Below are positions 8,641 through 18,096 of a DNA stretch of 64,000 bases, piece by piece. The notes below the pieces were generated by a model. The model searched no databases. It saw only the letters and a list, made by a program, of their open reading frames with translations, and had not been told where the DNA came from. Position 1 is the stretch's first letter. The number at the start of each line of letters is the position of its first letter. The stretch is from Helicobacter canadensis MIT 98-5491. Its GTDB lineage: Bacteria > Campylobacterota > Campylobacteria > Campylobacterales > Helicobacteraceae. Location: positions 872,950 through 936,949 of the forward strand of contig NZ_CM000776.2 in assembly GCF_000162575.1 (NCBI RefSeq). The letters are read 5' to 3'. The position numbers and the translations under genes are program-made.

Positions 8641-10491
8641 ATGTCTGTAAAAAATATTAATCAGCAGCTTGAAGAATTATTTCAATCCGATTCTAAATAT
8701 GTCTCTTATGAAAAAATAGCACAAGTTTTAACTAAACTCCCAACAGCCGCACAAGCCAAAAGAGTAGCCGAATTAGCCAAAAAATACAAAAAACAACTTA
8801 TGTCTGCTTCAGAAGTTGCAAAATTACTCAATCAAGATGAAGCAAGAAAAATTAAAGAAGATAAAAAGCGTCTTTTGGATGAAGAATTAGAAGACGAATT
8901 TGACTTTATGAAAGAGCGAGAGTTATTAGAGTGGAGTAGAAGCGATAGCCCTGTGAGGATGTATTTGCGTGAAATGGGACAAATACCGCTTTTAACGCGT
9001 GAAGATGAGGTGGAATTAAGTAAAAATATTGAGTTAGGTGAAAATATTATTTTAGATGCTATTTGTTCTGTGCCTTATTTGATTGATTTTATTTTGGACT
9101 ATAAAGAAGCTTTAATTAATAGAGAAAGACGGGTTAAAGAGCTTTTTAAGAGTTTTGATGATGAGGATGAAGAAGGTAATGAAAGCGATGATGAAGAATT
9201 AGAAGAGGAGCAAGAACAAGAAGAAGAGAGCGGTAAAAAGCCAATTAGCAAAAAAGATCAAAAGCGTGTTGAAAAAGTGCTTGTGAGTTTTAAGGCATTA
9301 GAAAAGGCCAAAAAAGATTGGTTGAAGACTTGGGAGCAAGAACAAGGTGAGGAAAATGGAGATATGCTATATCTTTTAACTCTTGCACACAAAAAGCAAT
9401 TTTTAAAAGAGAAACTCCTTGATTTGGGACCTACAAGTAAGCTCATTACTGAACTTGTTAAGGCGATGGAAAATACTATTAAAAGTGATGAAGGATTTGA
9501 TAGAGAACTTAAGCGTTTGGAATATCGTTTGCCTTTATTTAATGATATTTTACTTGCTAATCATAAAAAGATTTTGGACAATATTACAGAAATGAATAAA
9601 TCTGATATTATAGCTGCTGTCCCTGAAGCAACTATGGTTTCTACTTATATGGAAATTAAGAAGCTCTTTCAAACAAAATTAGCTAGTGAAGGAAGTTTTG
9701 ATTTGGAGCCTGAAAAGTTAAAGCAGATTTTAGAGCAAATTAAACGAGGAAAAGATATTGCAGATAGAGCAAAAACTAAAATGGCAAAATCAAATTTACG
9801 CCTTGTTGTGAGTATCGCTAAGCGTTATACTAATCGTGGATTGCCTTTCTTGGACTTGATTCAAGAGGGTAATATAGGGCTTATGAAAGCAGTTGATAAA
9901 TTTGAATATAAAAAGGGCTATAAATTTTCTACTTACGCAACTTGGTGGATTAGACAAGCTATTTCAAGGGCGATTGCCGATCAAGCACGAACTATTAGGA
10001 TTCCTATTCATATGATTGAAACCATTAATCGAATCAATAAGATTATGCGTAAATATTTGCAAGAAGAGGGTAAAGAGCCTGATATTGATAAGATTGCAGA
10101 AGAAGTTGGATTGCCTGTTGATAAAGTTAAAAATGTGATTAAAATCACTAAAGAGCCTATTAGTCTTGAGGCACCTATTGGTAATGGAGAGGATGGAAAG
10201 TTTGGTGATTTTGTAGAAGATAAGGGATCTGTTGGTCCAATGGAAAGCATTTTAAAAGAAGATTTAAAAGAGCAAATTGATGATGTTTTAGATCAATTAA
10301 ATGAAAGAGAAAAAGCAGTTATTCGAATGCGTTTTGGGCTTTTGGAAGATGAATCAGATCGAACCTTAGAAGAAATTGGAAAAGAGCTTAATGTAACAAG
10401 GGAAAGGGTAAGACAAATTGAATCAAGTGCTATTAAAAAACTAAAACACCCTAAAGTAGGGCGAAAACTTAAAAATTATATTGAAGATTAA
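8641..10491 (+). CDS. rpoD: RNA polymerase major sigma factor
   Basis: A 616-residue sigma-70 protein. Region 1.2 begins near residue 100 ([11 protein letters not shown]), a long acidic stretch lies near 172-200, regions 2.1-2.4 at about 381-465 ([19 protein letters not shown], then [14 protein letters not shown]), region 3 follows, and region 4 with the -35-reading helix is near 556-605 ([19 protein letters not shown]). It directs housekeeping transcription. Flanking promoter elements at both ends suggest it is transcribed alone. Confidence 0.98.
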   Translation: MSVKNINQQLEELFQSDSKYVSYEKIAQVLTKLPTAAQAKRVAELAKKYKKQLMSASEVAKLLNQDEARKIKEDKKRLLDEELEDEFDFMKERELLEWSRSDSPVRMYLREMGQIPLLTREDEVELSKNIELGENIILDAICSVPYLIDFILDYKEALINRERRVKELFKSFDDEDEEGNESDDEELEEEQEQEEESGKKPISKKDQKRVEKVLVSFKALEKAKKDWLKTWEQEQGEENGDMLYLLTLAHKKQFLKEKLLDLGPTSKLITELVKAMENTIKSDEGFDRELKRLEYRLPLFNDILLANHKKILDNITEMNKSDIIAAVPEATMVSTYMEIKKLFQTKLASEGSFDLEPEKLKQILEQIKRGKDIADRAKTKMAKSNLRLVVSIAKRYTNRGLPFLDLIQEGNIGLMKAVDKFEYKKGYKFSTYATWWIRQAISRAIADQARTIRIPIHMIETINRINKIMRKYLQEEGKEPDIDKIAEEVGLPVDKVKNVIKITKEPISLEAPIGNGEDGKFGDFVEDKGSVGPMESILKEDLKEQIDDVLDQLNEREKAVIRMRFGLLEDESDRTLEEIGKELNVTRERVRQIESSAIKKLKHPKVGRKLKNYIED

Positions 10492-10527
10492 TTTTTTAAC
10501 TTAATACCTTTGTTAGTATAAATAGGT

Positions 10528-10533
10528 TAGAAT
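10528..10533 (+). promoter_or_regulatory. Candidate -10 element of dnaE
   Basis: TAGAAT lies 32 bases upstream of the dnaE ATG in the 74-base gap after rpoD, in AT-rich sequence with no recognisable -35 box. Confidence 0.45.
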
Positions 10534-10565
10534 CTTGCTTATTTTTAGTATTAAAAGGGCTTAGA

Positions 10566-13500
10566 ATGAGCAAGACTCCAAATGAAATCATAACTCCACA
10601 AATTTCTTTCACTCATTTGCACTTACATACAGAATATTCTTTATTGGATGGTTTAAATAAAATCAAAGTGCTTGCTAAGCGAATTAAAGAGCTAGGAATG
10701 GATAGCGTTGCTATCACAGATCACGGCAATATGTTTGGAGCTATTGAATTTTACAAAGCAATGAAAGAGCAGGGAATTAAGCCGATTTTAGGAATGGAAG
10801 CTTATTTGCATAATGCCGAAGAAATTAGTGATAAAAGCAACCAGCGATTCCATTTGTGCTTGTATGCTAAAAATCTAGAAGGCTATAAAAATCTAATGTA
10901 TCTTAGCTCACAAGCGTGTTTGTATGGATATTATATGAAACCGCGAATTAGTAAAAAAATGTTGCGTGAGCATAGTGCGGGTTTGATTTGTTCTTCTGCT
11001 TGTTTAAATGGAGAAGTGCAATGGCATCTTAATGTAAAAAAAGATGACAATAAGGGAAGAAAAGGCTATGAGAGAGCAAAAGAAGTTGCCTTAGAATATC
11101 AAGATATTTTTGGAGAAGATTTTTATTTAGAACTTATGCGGCACGGGATTGAGGAGCAGCAGCTTATTGATAATCAAATTCTTCAAATTTCTTTAGAAAC
11201 TGGTATTAAAATTATCGCAACCAATGACACACATTACACCAAACAAAGTGATTCTACTGCCCAAGAAGTGGCTTTTTGTATTGGGTTTGGAAAAGATTTT
11301 AATGATCCTAATCGTATGCGACACACGGTGCAAGAATTTTATATTAAAAGCCCAGAAGAAATGGCACAATTGTATGCAGATTTTCCAGAGGCATTGGCTA
11401 ATACACAAGAAATTGCTAATAAATGTAATTTGGAATTACATTTAGGTGATCCCACTCCGCCTAGTTTTAAATTCACAGCAGAATATGCTAAAGCTGAAAA
11501 TTTAGATTTTACTCAAGATAGTGAATATTTTGCTTATAAGTGTAGGGAAGGACTAAAAAAGCGCCTATTAAATATCCCCCAAGAAAAACATCAAGAATAC
11601 ACAGAAAGACTAGAGAGAGAAATTGAGATTATTAATAAAATGAAATTTCCAGGCTATATGCTGATTGTATGGGATTTTGTGCGTGCTGCAAAAGAGCGAG
11701 GGATTCCAGTTGGACCAGGTCGTGGAAGTGCAGCAGGGAGTTTAGTGGCTTTTTGTTTGGAGATTACCAATATTGATCCGATGAAATATGATTTACTTTT
11801 TGAACGATTCTTGAATCCTGAACGCGTAAGTATGCCTGATATTGATATGGACTTTTGCCAAAGTCGGCGTGAAGAGATTTTGGAATATGTGACAGAAAAG
11901 TATGGGCGTCATAATGTTGCACAAGTGATTACTTTTGGTATGATGAAAGCAAAGGCTGTTATCCGAGATGTGGCAAGGGTTATGGGAATGCCTTATGGAG
12001 AGGCAGATTCCTTTGCCAAGCTTATTCCAAAAGATCTTGATATTACTTTGGAAAAAGCTTATGAAAAAGAACCTAAGATTAAAGAATTAATTGAGAAAAA
12101 TCCTTTAGCTAAGAAAATATGGGATTTTGCAGTTATCTTAGAAAACACCAAGAGAAATCCAGGAACTCACGCTGCGGCAGTTGTTATTGATTCGGAAAAT
12201 GAACTATGGCACAAAGCACCTTTGTATCGATCTTCTAGGGATGGAATCATTGCGACGCAATATTCAATGAAATATCTTGAAGATGTGGATTTAATTAAAT
12301 TTGACTTTTTGGGTTTAAAGACATTGACTTTGATTGATGATGCTTTGAAATTAATTAAAAATCGTCATCATTTAGAGATTGATTTTTTAAAGCTTGATGT
12401 GGATGATAAGAAAGTGTATGAAACCTTGCAAAGCGGTAACACGCTTGGAATATTCCAAATTGAATCAAGTATGTTTCAAGGAATTAATAAACGCCTAAAA
12501 CCAAGCACTTTTGAAGATATTATTGCAATCATTGCATTAGGCAGACCAGGACCTATGGAATCAGGAATGGTGAGTGATTTTATTGATAGAAAGCACGGGA
12601 AAGCACCTATTGTTTATATGTTTCCCGAATTAGAGCCAATTTTAAAGCCAACCTATGGGACAATTGTTTATCAAGAACAAGTTATGCAAATAGTGCAAAG
12701 AATCGGTGGTTTTAGCCTTGGTGAAGCCGATTTGATTCGTAGGGCAATGGGAAAAAAAGATGCACAAATTATGGCGGATAATAAAAATAAGTTTGCTCAA
12801 GGGGCGCAAAGTCAAGGTTTTGATAAAGCAAAAGCAGAAGAGCTTTGGGAATTGATTGTTAAATTTGCAGGATATGGGTTTAATAAATCGCATTCAGCAG
12901 CCTATGCGATGCTTACCTTTGAAACAGCCTATTTAAAGACTTATTATCCTAAAGAATTTATGGCAGCCTTGCTAACTTCAGAAAAGAATGCGACAGAGAA
13001 GATTGTAGAATATATTGAAGAAGCTAATAAAATGGATATTAAAGTTCTTCCGCCCAATTTGCAAAAATCAGAATTAGAATTTAGTGTTGCAAAGATTGAA
13101 GGTGAAGATTGTATTTTATTTGGATTGGGTGCGATTAAAGGTGCTGGAGAGGTGGCTATTAATGTTATCTTAGAGGAACGCAAAAACAATGGTGAATTTA
13201 AAGATTTAGAAGACTTTTTAGCAAGGATTGATCCTCAAAAGGTCAATAAAAAATCTTTAGAATCTTTTATTAAAAGTGGAGCAATGGATTGCTTTAATTA
13301 TACAAGAAAAACGCTTTTAGAACAGGTGGAGATTCTAACAGAAAGTGCAAGAGTGGCACAAACAGCTAGAAAAGAAGCAGAAAATTCTCTTTTTGGAGAT
13401 AGTGAGGAATTTACAAGTGTTGCATTGGAGCTTGAAAACAAAGGAGAATTTGATAAAAAGCAGATTTTAGAGTTTGAAAAAGAAAGTTTAGGATTCTATG

Positions 13501-14081
13501 CTTCAGGGCATCCACTTGAAAATTATAAAGAGATTATAAAATCAATTGATTGTGTCTATACTAATCAGATTCAAGACATTGCAGAAAATAGTCATATTTT
13601 GTTAATAGGCAGTATTGAAGATGTGATTACTAAATTTTCAAAAACAGGTAAGCGTTATGGTATTTTAAAATTACAAGATTTGTATGGTAGCATAGAACTC
13701 ACCATTTTTGAAAAGACACTTCTAGCTCTAGAAGAAATGGACAAAGAGATTCCAATTGCTGTTAAATGTATGGTTCAAGAACAAAATGATTCAAAAAGTC
13801 TAAAAGCAGAAAAAATTTTAAGTTTAGAAGAAGCGCAAAAAGAAAAAGTGGATTTTGTAGTGCAAAAGGCTGATACAAACAATCCTTTGATTTTGTTGAT
13901 TAATTCACAAATTAATAAACAAATACTTCAAAATTTAAGGGAAGCAGCGATTCGTCATCAAGGTAAAAGAGAATTAAGGATTTTATTTAAAACGGAAACT
14001 CAAGAGCTAGAAATGGCAAGTGCATTTTTTGTGCATAGTCAGATTAAAGAAGAGTTTAAAGAGCTAGAATGGATCGATTAG
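10566..14081 (+). CDS. dnaE: DNA polymerase III alpha subunit
   Basis: The 1171-residue replicative polymerase. The PHP domain opens with THLHLHTEYSLLDG (residues about 16-30); the polymerase palm has GRGSAAGSL near 390 and the catalytic aspartates in PDIDMDF near 425; the fingers, beta-clamp binding region and an OB-fold (about 1010-1070) follow. It is of the DnaE1 type, about the length of the E. coli subunit. The last 13 bases overlap the next gene, and the dnaE to pseudouridine synthase order resembles H. pylori. Confidence 0.98.
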   Translation: MSKTPNEIITPQISFTHLHLHTEYSLLDGLNKIKVLAKRIKELGMDSVAITDHGNMFGAIEFYKAMKEQGIKPILGMEAYLHNAEEISDKSNQRFHLCLYAKNLEGYKNLMYLSSQACLYGYYMKPRISKKMLREHSAGLICSSACLNGEVQWHLNVKKDDNKGRKGYERAKEVALEYQDIFGEDFYLELMRHGIEEQQLIDNQILQISLETGIKIIATNDTHYTKQSDSTAQEVAFCIGFGKDFNDPNRMRHTVQEFYIKSPEEMAQLYADFPEALANTQEIANKCNLELHLGDPTPPSFKFTAEYAKAENLDFTQDSEYFAYKCREGLKKRLLNIPQEKHQEYTERLEREIEIINKMKFPGYMLIVWDFVRAAKERGIPVGPGRGSAAGSLVAFCLEITNIDPMKYDLLFERFLNPERVSMPDIDMDFCQSRREEILEYVTEKYGRHNVAQVITFGMMKAKAVIRDVARVMGMPYGEADSFAKLIPKDLDITLEKAYEKEPKIKELIEKNPLAKKIWDFAVILENTKRNPGTHAAAVVIDSENELWHKAPLYRSSRDGIIATQYSMKYLEDVDLIKFDFLGLKTLTLIDDALKLIKNRHHLEIDFLKLDVDDKKVYETLQSGNTLGIFQIESSMFQGINKRLKPSTFEDIIAIIALGRPGPMESGMVSDFIDRKHGKAPIVYMFPELEPILKPTYGTIVYQEQVMQIVQRIGGFSLGEADLIRRAMGKKDAQIMADNKNKFAQGAQSQGFDKAKAEELWELIVKFAGYGFNKSHSAAYAMLTFETAYLKTYYPKEFMAALLTSEKNATEKIVEYIEEANKMDIKVLPPNLQKSELEFSVAKIEGEDCILFGLGAIKGAGEVAINVILEERKNNGEFKDLEDFLARIDPQKVNKKSLESFIKSGAMDCFNYTRKTLLEQVEILTESARVAQTARKEAENSLFGDSEEFTSVALELENKGEFDKKQILEFEKESLGFYASGHPLENYKEIIKSIDCVYTNQIQDIAENSHILLIGSIEDVITKFSKTGKRYGILKLQDLYGSIELTIFEKTLLALEEMDKEIPIAVKCMVQEQNDSKSLKAEKILSLEEAQKEKVDFVVQKADTNNPLILLINSQINKQILQNLREAAIRHQGKRELRILFKTETQELEMASAFFVHSQIKEEFKELEWID

Positions 14082-14440
14082 ATTTAAGCCATTTCTCAAT
14101 AGGTGCAAACTTTGAAGATACTATTGATGTGCTATGTAAGAAATGTGGGAATCTTCAAAGTCAATGTGTTTGCAAAAAGAAAGCAGAGATAAAAGACAGA
14201 GATTCTTATTTTTTGTGGGTTAAGGAACAAAAATGTAAGGGCAAAGATATAACACTTTGCGGTGTTATTTATGAATCGAGTGAAAATATCATAAAAATGC
14301 TAAAAGAAATTAAAAAAGCTTTAGCTTGTGGTGGTAGTTTTAAAGAAGATTTGGGTGGATATGTTTTGGAATTTCAAGGGAAACATTTAGAAAAGCTCAA
14401 AGCTTTTTTAAAGAAAGAAAAATTTAAATTTAAAAAGTAA
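14069..14440 (+). CDS. SUI1/eIF1-like protein with N-terminal cysteine cluster
   Basis: The 123-residue protein ends in a SUI1-like (bacterial YciH/eIF1) domain: the helix KALACGGSFKEDLGG followed by VLEFQGKHLEKLKAFLKK is the family core. Before it, CKKCGNLQSQCVCKK (residues 24-38) is a CxxC plus CxC cluster that could bind zinc, also seen in archaeal and bacterial SUI1 homologues. YciH has been linked to translation initiation fidelity in E. coli. It overlaps the 3' end of dnaE by 13 bases, so translation is likely coupled. Family assignment is from motif reading only. Confidence 0.7.
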   Translation: MDRLDLSHFSIGANFEDTIDVLCKKCGNLQSQCVCKKKAEIKDRDSYFLWVKEQKCKGKDITLCGVIYESSENIIKMLKEIKKALACGGSFKEDLGGYVLEFQGKHLEKLKAFLKKEKFKFKK

Positions 14441-14444
14441 GAAT

Positions 14445-15197
14445 ATGCGATTAAATCAATATATAGCTCATCACTCTAAGTTTTCAAGAAGAGAAGCAGA
14501 TCAATTAATTAAAGAGGGCAAGGTTTCAATTAACAAAGAAATTATTAAAGATTTTTCTTATCAAGTTAAGAATCACACAAAAGTTTATGTTAATGGAAAG
14601 TGCTTGAAGGAAAAAGAGGAATATACGGTAATTGTTTATAATAAACCCAAGGGTGAGTTGGTGAGCAAAAGAGATGATAGAGGACGGAGAGTGATTTATG
14701 AATCGCTTCCTAAGCGATTTAAAGATTTTATCCCTATTGGTAGGCTTGATTTTGCTAGTGAAGGGTTGCTTTTATTGACAGATAGTGTAAAAGTAGCTAC
14801 TAAGCTAATGGAAAGCAAGTTAGAACGCGTGTATCTTTTGAAGCTTTCAGGTGAGATTAAAGAAGAAGTGTTTGAAGCTATGGAAAATGGCTTAAGTTTG
14901 CAAGATGCAAGATTAGGAGGGCATCAAAAAAGCAAAATTAAAGCAATGGAATTTTCTCCTTTTATGGGATATTGGGTTTCAAAAAATACAGCAAAGCTTT
15001 CTAAGATTAAGGTGGCTATTAATGAGGGTAAAAATCGTGAATTAAGACGCTTTTTTGCTCATTTTAATTTAAAAGTTTTGGATTTAAAACGCGTTGCTTA
15101 TGGCTTTGTTTCACTTAATAATCTCCCTACGCAAAAAGTGCGTTTTTTAGAGAGAGGGGAATATAATAAATTGCATAAATTTTTAGAAGAAGACTAG
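14445..15197 (+). CDS. rRNA pseudouridine synthase, RsuA/RluB family
   Basis: 250 residues: an S4 RNA-binding domain (MRLNQYIAHHSKFSRREAD, residues 1-60) followed by a catalytic domain with GRLDFASEGLLLLTD, which carries the essential Asp of the RsuA/RluB/RluE/RluF family. It should isomerise uridine in rRNA; whether the target is 16S U516 or 23S U2605 cannot be told here. It follows the SUI1-like gene by four bases. Its stop codon overlaps that of the convergent mogA gene. Confidence 0.9.
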   Translation: MRLNQYIAHHSKFSRREADQLIKEGKVSINKEIIKDFSYQVKNHTKVYVNGKCLKEKEEYTVIVYNKPKGELVSKRDDRGRRVIYESLPKRFKDFIPIGRLDFASEGLLLLTDSVKVATKLMESKLERVYLLKLSGEIKEEVFEAMENGLSLQDARLGGHQKSKIKAMEFSPFMGYWVSKNTAKLSKIKVAINEGKNRELRRFFAHFNLKVLDLKRVAYGFVSLNNLPTQKVRFLERGEYNKLHKFLEED

Positions 15198-15724
15198 GAT
15201 TTTGGTCGGAAAGCTTTGATGATGTCGGGGTTAGTTTGCAAGTAAGCTGCACCAATTAAATCAAGGCAGTAAGGGATAGCAGGGAATACGGCATCAAGGC
15301 ATTCTCGGATTGATTTTGGTTTGCCAGGTAGATTAAGGATTAGAGTTTGATTGCGGATTCCTGCGGTTTGGCGAGATAGAATTGCTGTTGGGACATATTT
15401 TAGGCTGGTTTGTCGCATAAGCTCTCCAAAACCTGGTAGCATTTTTTGGCATACGGCTTCTGTGGCTTCGGGAGTCACATCTCTTATTGCAGGTCCTGTT
15501 CCACCTGTGGTAACAATTAAGTCACATTTTTCAATGTCGGCTAATTCTATGAGTTGAGATTTGATTTGCTCTAAATCATCTCCAATTAAACGATAGACAC
15601 TTTCCCAAGGGGAAGTGAGATAATCTTTGAGTGTGTTAATGATGGCTTGTCCGGAAATATCTTCATAAACTCCCGCACTTGCTCTATCAGAAAGAGTTAG
15701 GATACCTATTTTTGCTTGATTCAT
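15194..15724 (-). CDS. mogA: Molybdopterin adenylyltransferase
   Basis: 176 residues with the MoaB/Mog fold. TTGGTGPAIRDVTPEAT is the molybdopterin-binding signature and LILNLPGKPKSIRECLDAV is the second conserved block. The enzyme adenylates molybdopterin before molybdate insertion. It is the last gene of a minus-strand molybdenum cofactor operon and overlaps mobB by four bases (ATGA). Confidence 0.93.
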   Translation of the reverse strand: MNQAKIGILTLSDRASAGVYEDISGQAIINTLKDYLTSPWESVYRLIGDDLEQIKSQLIELADIEKCDLIVTTGGTGPAIRDVTPEATEAVCQKMLPGFGELMRQTSLKYVPTAILSRQTAGIRNQTLILNLPGKPKSIRECLDAVFPAIPYCLDLIGAAYLQTNPDIIKAFRPKS

Positions 15725-16206
15725 TTGTAATCCTTAATATTTATATTAATCCAATTTAGAATTTCTTGTGGGTTATTGAGGTTTAAAAGAGGAATGTTTT
15801 TGGGTAATAAATCTCTATTAATTGAATCATCAATGGCTAAGGCATTGCTAAAAGGCAAAAAACGCTCATCAAAGATTCCTCTAGCAACGCAGATTCTAGG
15901 TAAGGGTAATTCCTTTAATCCCTCCACAAAAAGATAGTCGCAATCTCCAAATTTTTGGATTAATGATTCTAAATTTAAGCCTTGATGGAATCTTAGTGTG
16001 GTTTGTGATGGGCTTAAGATAGCAATATCTGCACCAGTCTTATAAAAAATATCAGAATCTTTGCCTTCTGTGTCAATGGAAGCTTTATTTTTTGGATCGT
16101 GTTTAATAATGCAAACGCGTTTTGTAGGGGTTAAAAGGAGAGAAAGTTTTTGGATAAGCGTAGTTTTTCCGCTATTGGAATTTCCGCTAAAGGCAATAGC
16201 TTTCAT
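15721..16206 (-). CDS. mobB: Molybdopterin-guanine dinucleotide synthesis adaptor MobB
   Basis: 161-residue P-loop GTPase-like protein with Walker A GNSNSGKTTL at residues 7-16 and the MobB-type block KHDPKNKASIDTEGKDS. MobB binds GTP and assists MobA in attaching GMP to the cofactor for enzymes such as formate dehydrogenase and nitrate reductase. Four-base overlaps on both sides (moaE upstream, mogA downstream) indicate one transcript. mobA is not in the window. Confidence 0.9.
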   Translation of the reverse strand: MKAIAFSGNSNSGKTTLIQKLSLLLTPTKRVCIIKHDPKNKASIDTEGKDSDIFYKTGADIAILSPSQTTLRFHQGLNLESLIQKFGDCDYLFVEGLKELPLPRICVARGIFDERFLPFSNALAIDDSINRDLLPKNIPLLNLNNPQEILNWININIKDYK

Positions 16207-16661
16207 TGTAGGATTCCACTAAAGGGTAATTTATAACTTCGCTCTTTTGCATAGATTCTTGCTCCATTTTTTAAGTCATATTTCCAAATGGGAGCTTTGT
16301 GCTTAAAATCTTCAACGAAATCTTCAAAAACTTCCAAACAAGCGCGTCTTTTTAAGCTAAAGATTCCTGCCATATAAGAGCTTTGATGATTAAAAACATC
16401 ACCTCTAGAATGTGCCATTTTTAAAAATACCCCATTTTCCAAAACTTTCTTACTCCAACCTAAAAACCACTGCTCTAAGAGTGGCTCATAAATATCAAAA
16501 CTCAATCCATCACACCCATTCTCTGCACGCACAATCCCTGTAAAAATACTATTGGCACCTAGGTTGTTTTGGGAGGCAAAATCATACCATTTTTGATAAA
16601 TTTGGGCTGTGTTTAAAGCGCCATCAAAAATTTCTAAGCCCATTGTTTTAGTATGCATCAT
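16203..16661 (-). CDS. moaE: Molybdopterin synthase catalytic subunit
   Basis: MoaE transfers sulfur from MoaD thiocarboxylate to precursor Z. Family blocks are GLSFDIYEPLLEQW, KMAHSRGDV, and the C-terminal APIWKYD and RIYAKERS, which hold the conserved lysines. I chose the ATG at 16661 because it overlaps the moaD stop as ATGA; a downstream ATG at 16643 (MGLEIFDGALNT) matches family N-termini and remains possible, while a GTG at 16670 is less likely. Confidence 0.92.
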   Translation of the reverse strand: MMHTKTMGLEIFDGALNTAQIYQKWYDFASQNNLGANSIFTGIVRAENGCDGLSFDIYEPLLEQWFLGWSKKVLENGVFLKMAHSRGDVFNHQSSYMAGIFSLKRRACLEVFEDFVEDFKHKAPIWKYDLKNGARIYAKERSYKLPFSGILQ

Positions 16662-16879
16662 CCACCACACACTGGAGGTAAAATCACTACTTTATCTCCA
16701 TCTTTTAAGGGGGTATCTAGGGATTGCACAATTTCATCATTTAAAGCAATAGCGCAATCTTTTAGCCAAGCTTGTATATTAGAATCTTGTTGTAATTCTT
16801 GTTTTAGAGCATAAAAATCTTTGGCATTGCTTGTAAATTTTTGATTTCCAAGCGGTCCCAACAATTCAACTTCAATCAT
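16658..16879 (-). CDS. moaD: Molybdopterin synthase sulfur carrier subunit
   Basis: 73-residue ubiquitin-fold protein ending in the obligatory Gly-Gly (PPVCGG), which is adenylated and thiocarboxylated to donate sulfur. VVILPPV before the tail is also typical. The stop overlaps the moaE start, the usual arrangement for the two subunits of one heterotetramer. Confidence 0.95.
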   Translation of the reverse strand: MIEVELLGPLGNQKFTSNAKDFYALKQELQQDSNIQAWLKDCAIALNDEIVQSLDTPLKDGDKVVILPPVCGG

Positions 16880-16890
16880 TAAAATCCTTT

Positions 16891-17214
16891 TTATAGAAGT
16901 TCAATATATTCTTCATTCATATTATAAGGAGGCGTTTTTTCTTTTTTGGGAGGTTTTGGTGCTTGAGCTTTTGGCATTGGCTTGTTTTGTGGTGTGGTTG
17001 CGATAATCTTTCCTGTTCTTGCATCCACCATAAAAGCAGTGCCTTTTGGATATTTTTGCATTTCTTTTTGAAGTGATTTATCAAAATTATCTAGTGCAGC
17101 AATTTGTAATTTTGGTTTGGGATGAAATGCAACAAAGGTATCAGCATAAAGATAAGAGGATAATGCACCGACACAAAATGATAGAATTAAAGGCTTTAAA
17201 AAAGTTGATTTCAT
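16891..17214 (-). CDS. Small exported protein of unknown function
   Basis: 107 residues. An N-terminal signal peptide (about residues 1-24, ending SSYLYA before DTF) indicates export to the periplasm. The mature part has MVDARTGKIIATTP and then a proline/lysine-rich segment (PMPKAQAPKPPKKEK) before a short acidic tail. No family recognised. It ends 11 bases before moaD and appears to be the first gene of the molybdopterin operon, with a TAGAAT -10 candidate upstream; whether that means a role with periplasmic molybdoenzymes is only a guess. Confidence 0.7.
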   Translation of the reverse strand: MKSTFLKPLILSFCVGALSSYLYADTFVAFHPKPKLQIAALDNFDKSLQKEMQKYPKGTAFMVDARTGKIIATTPQNKPMPKAQAPKPPKKEKTPPYNMNEEYIELL

Positions 17215-17248
17215 TTCCGAAATTCCTTTTGTTTTGAAGTTAATTTGT

Positions 17249-17262
17249 TATAATTCTATAAT
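17249..17262 (+). promoter_or_regulatory. Tandem TATAAT boxes upstream of ridA
   Basis: Two perfect TATAAT hexamers, at 17249-17254 and 17257-17262, lie 33-46 bases before the ridA ATG. A good ribosome site (AAAGGAGAA) follows at 17279. The first box overlaps a minus-strand TAGAAT for the divergent operon. Confidence 0.55.
17253..17258 (-). promoter_or_regulatory. Candidate -10 element of the molybdopterin operon
   Basis: TAGAAT on the minus strand about 39 bases before the ATG of the small exported protein. It overlaps the ridA -10 boxes, so the two divergent promoters would occupy nearly the same DNA. Confidence 0.4.
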
Positions 17263-17294
17263 ATTTTAAGGACAAAGTAAAGGAGAATCCATTA

Positions 17295-17669
17295 ATGTTA
17301 GAAATCACAGCAACAAAAAAAGCACCCCAAGCAATTGGTCCTTACTCACAGGCAATTAGCGCAAATGGAATCATTTATACCTCAGGTCAAATTGGGCTTA
17401 CACCTAGTGGAGAATTAGTTCAAGGCATTGAAGCACAAACAAGACAGGTTTTGGAGAATCTTAGTGAGGTTTTAAAAGCTTCTAATAGTGGCTTAAGTCA
17501 AGTTATTAAGACAACTATTTTTTTAAGCGATATGGAGCATTTTGGTATTGTTAATGGAATCTATGCGGAATTTTTTGGAGATCATAAACCAGCTAGAAGC
17601 ACCGTGGCTGTAAAGACATTGCCTAAAGATGCGTTGGTTGAGATTGAGTGCATTGCATTGCAAAATTAA
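17295..17669 (+). CDS. ridA: RidA family enamine/imine deaminase
   Basis: 124 residues, the usual family length. Signature blocks are IGPYSQAI near the N-terminus, YTSGQIG, and PARSTVAVKTLPKDALVEIE, whose Arg binds the carboxylate of the 2-imino acid substrate and whose Glu activates water. RidA hydrolyses reactive 2-aminoacrylate and related intermediates made by pyridoxal phosphate enzymes. It stands alone between divergent and downstream promoters. Confidence 0.95.
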   Translation: MLEITATKKAPQAIGPYSQAISANGIIYTSGQIGLTPSGELVQGIEAQTRQVLENLSEVLKASNSGLSQVIKTTIFLSDMEHFGIVNGIYAEFFGDHKPARSTVAVKTLPKDALVEIECIALQN

Positions 17670-17692
17670 TGTTTTATTAATAAAAAAAAGAG

Positions 17693-17698
17693 TAGAAT
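17693..17698 (+). promoter_or_regulatory. Candidate -10 element of rplU-rpmA
   Basis: TAGAAT about 65 bases upstream of the rplU ATG, giving a leader of roughly 60 bases that is almost purely A/T. I see no structured leader motif. An AT-only palindrome at 17672-17685 precedes it. Confidence 0.4.
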
Positions 17699-17763
17699 CC
17701 AAGCTTTTATTATTCTTTAATAAAAAATAAAAACTTCAAAATAAAATGTAAAGGAATTGTATT

Positions 17764-18075
17764 ATGTATGCAATCATTCAGAATGGAGGCAAACAATACA
17801 AGGTAAGCGAAGGTGATATTTTATTGCTTGATTGTTTAAACCTTGAGCCAAAGTCAAAAGTTGAAGTCAATGAAGTTTTAGCTCTTTTTGATAATGGAGA
17901 TGTGAAACTTGGAAGCCCTTATGTAAGTGGTGCTAAAGTGGAATTAGAAGTTATCAATGAAGGAAGAGGTAAAAAGGTTATTACTTTTAAAAAACGCAGA
18001 AGAAAAGATAGTAAAACCAAAAGAGGTTTTAGAAGAGATTTCACGCGTGTTCGTGTGATTAAAATTGCGGCATAG
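17764..18075 (+). CDS. rplU: 50S ribosomal protein L21
   Basis: 103 residues with typical L21 blocks: [14 protein letters not shown] at the N-terminus and [18 protein letters not shown] towards the C-terminus. L21 binds 23S rRNA in the large subunit. It is followed 21 bases later by rpmA, the near-universal pairing. Confidence 0.98.
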   Translation: MYAIIQNGGKQYKVSEGDILLLDCLNLEPKSKVEVNEVLALFDNGDVKLGSPYVSGAKVELEVINEGRGKKVITFKKRRRKDSKTKRGFRRDFTRVRVIKIAA

Positions 18076-18096
18076 ATTGCTACATAAGGAGTAGAA

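Noticed and set aside
17672-17685. AT-only palindrome TTTTATTAATAAAA after ridA as a terminator
   Set aside because: The stem has no G:C pair, so it would be too weak; such palindromes are common by chance in AT-rich gaps.
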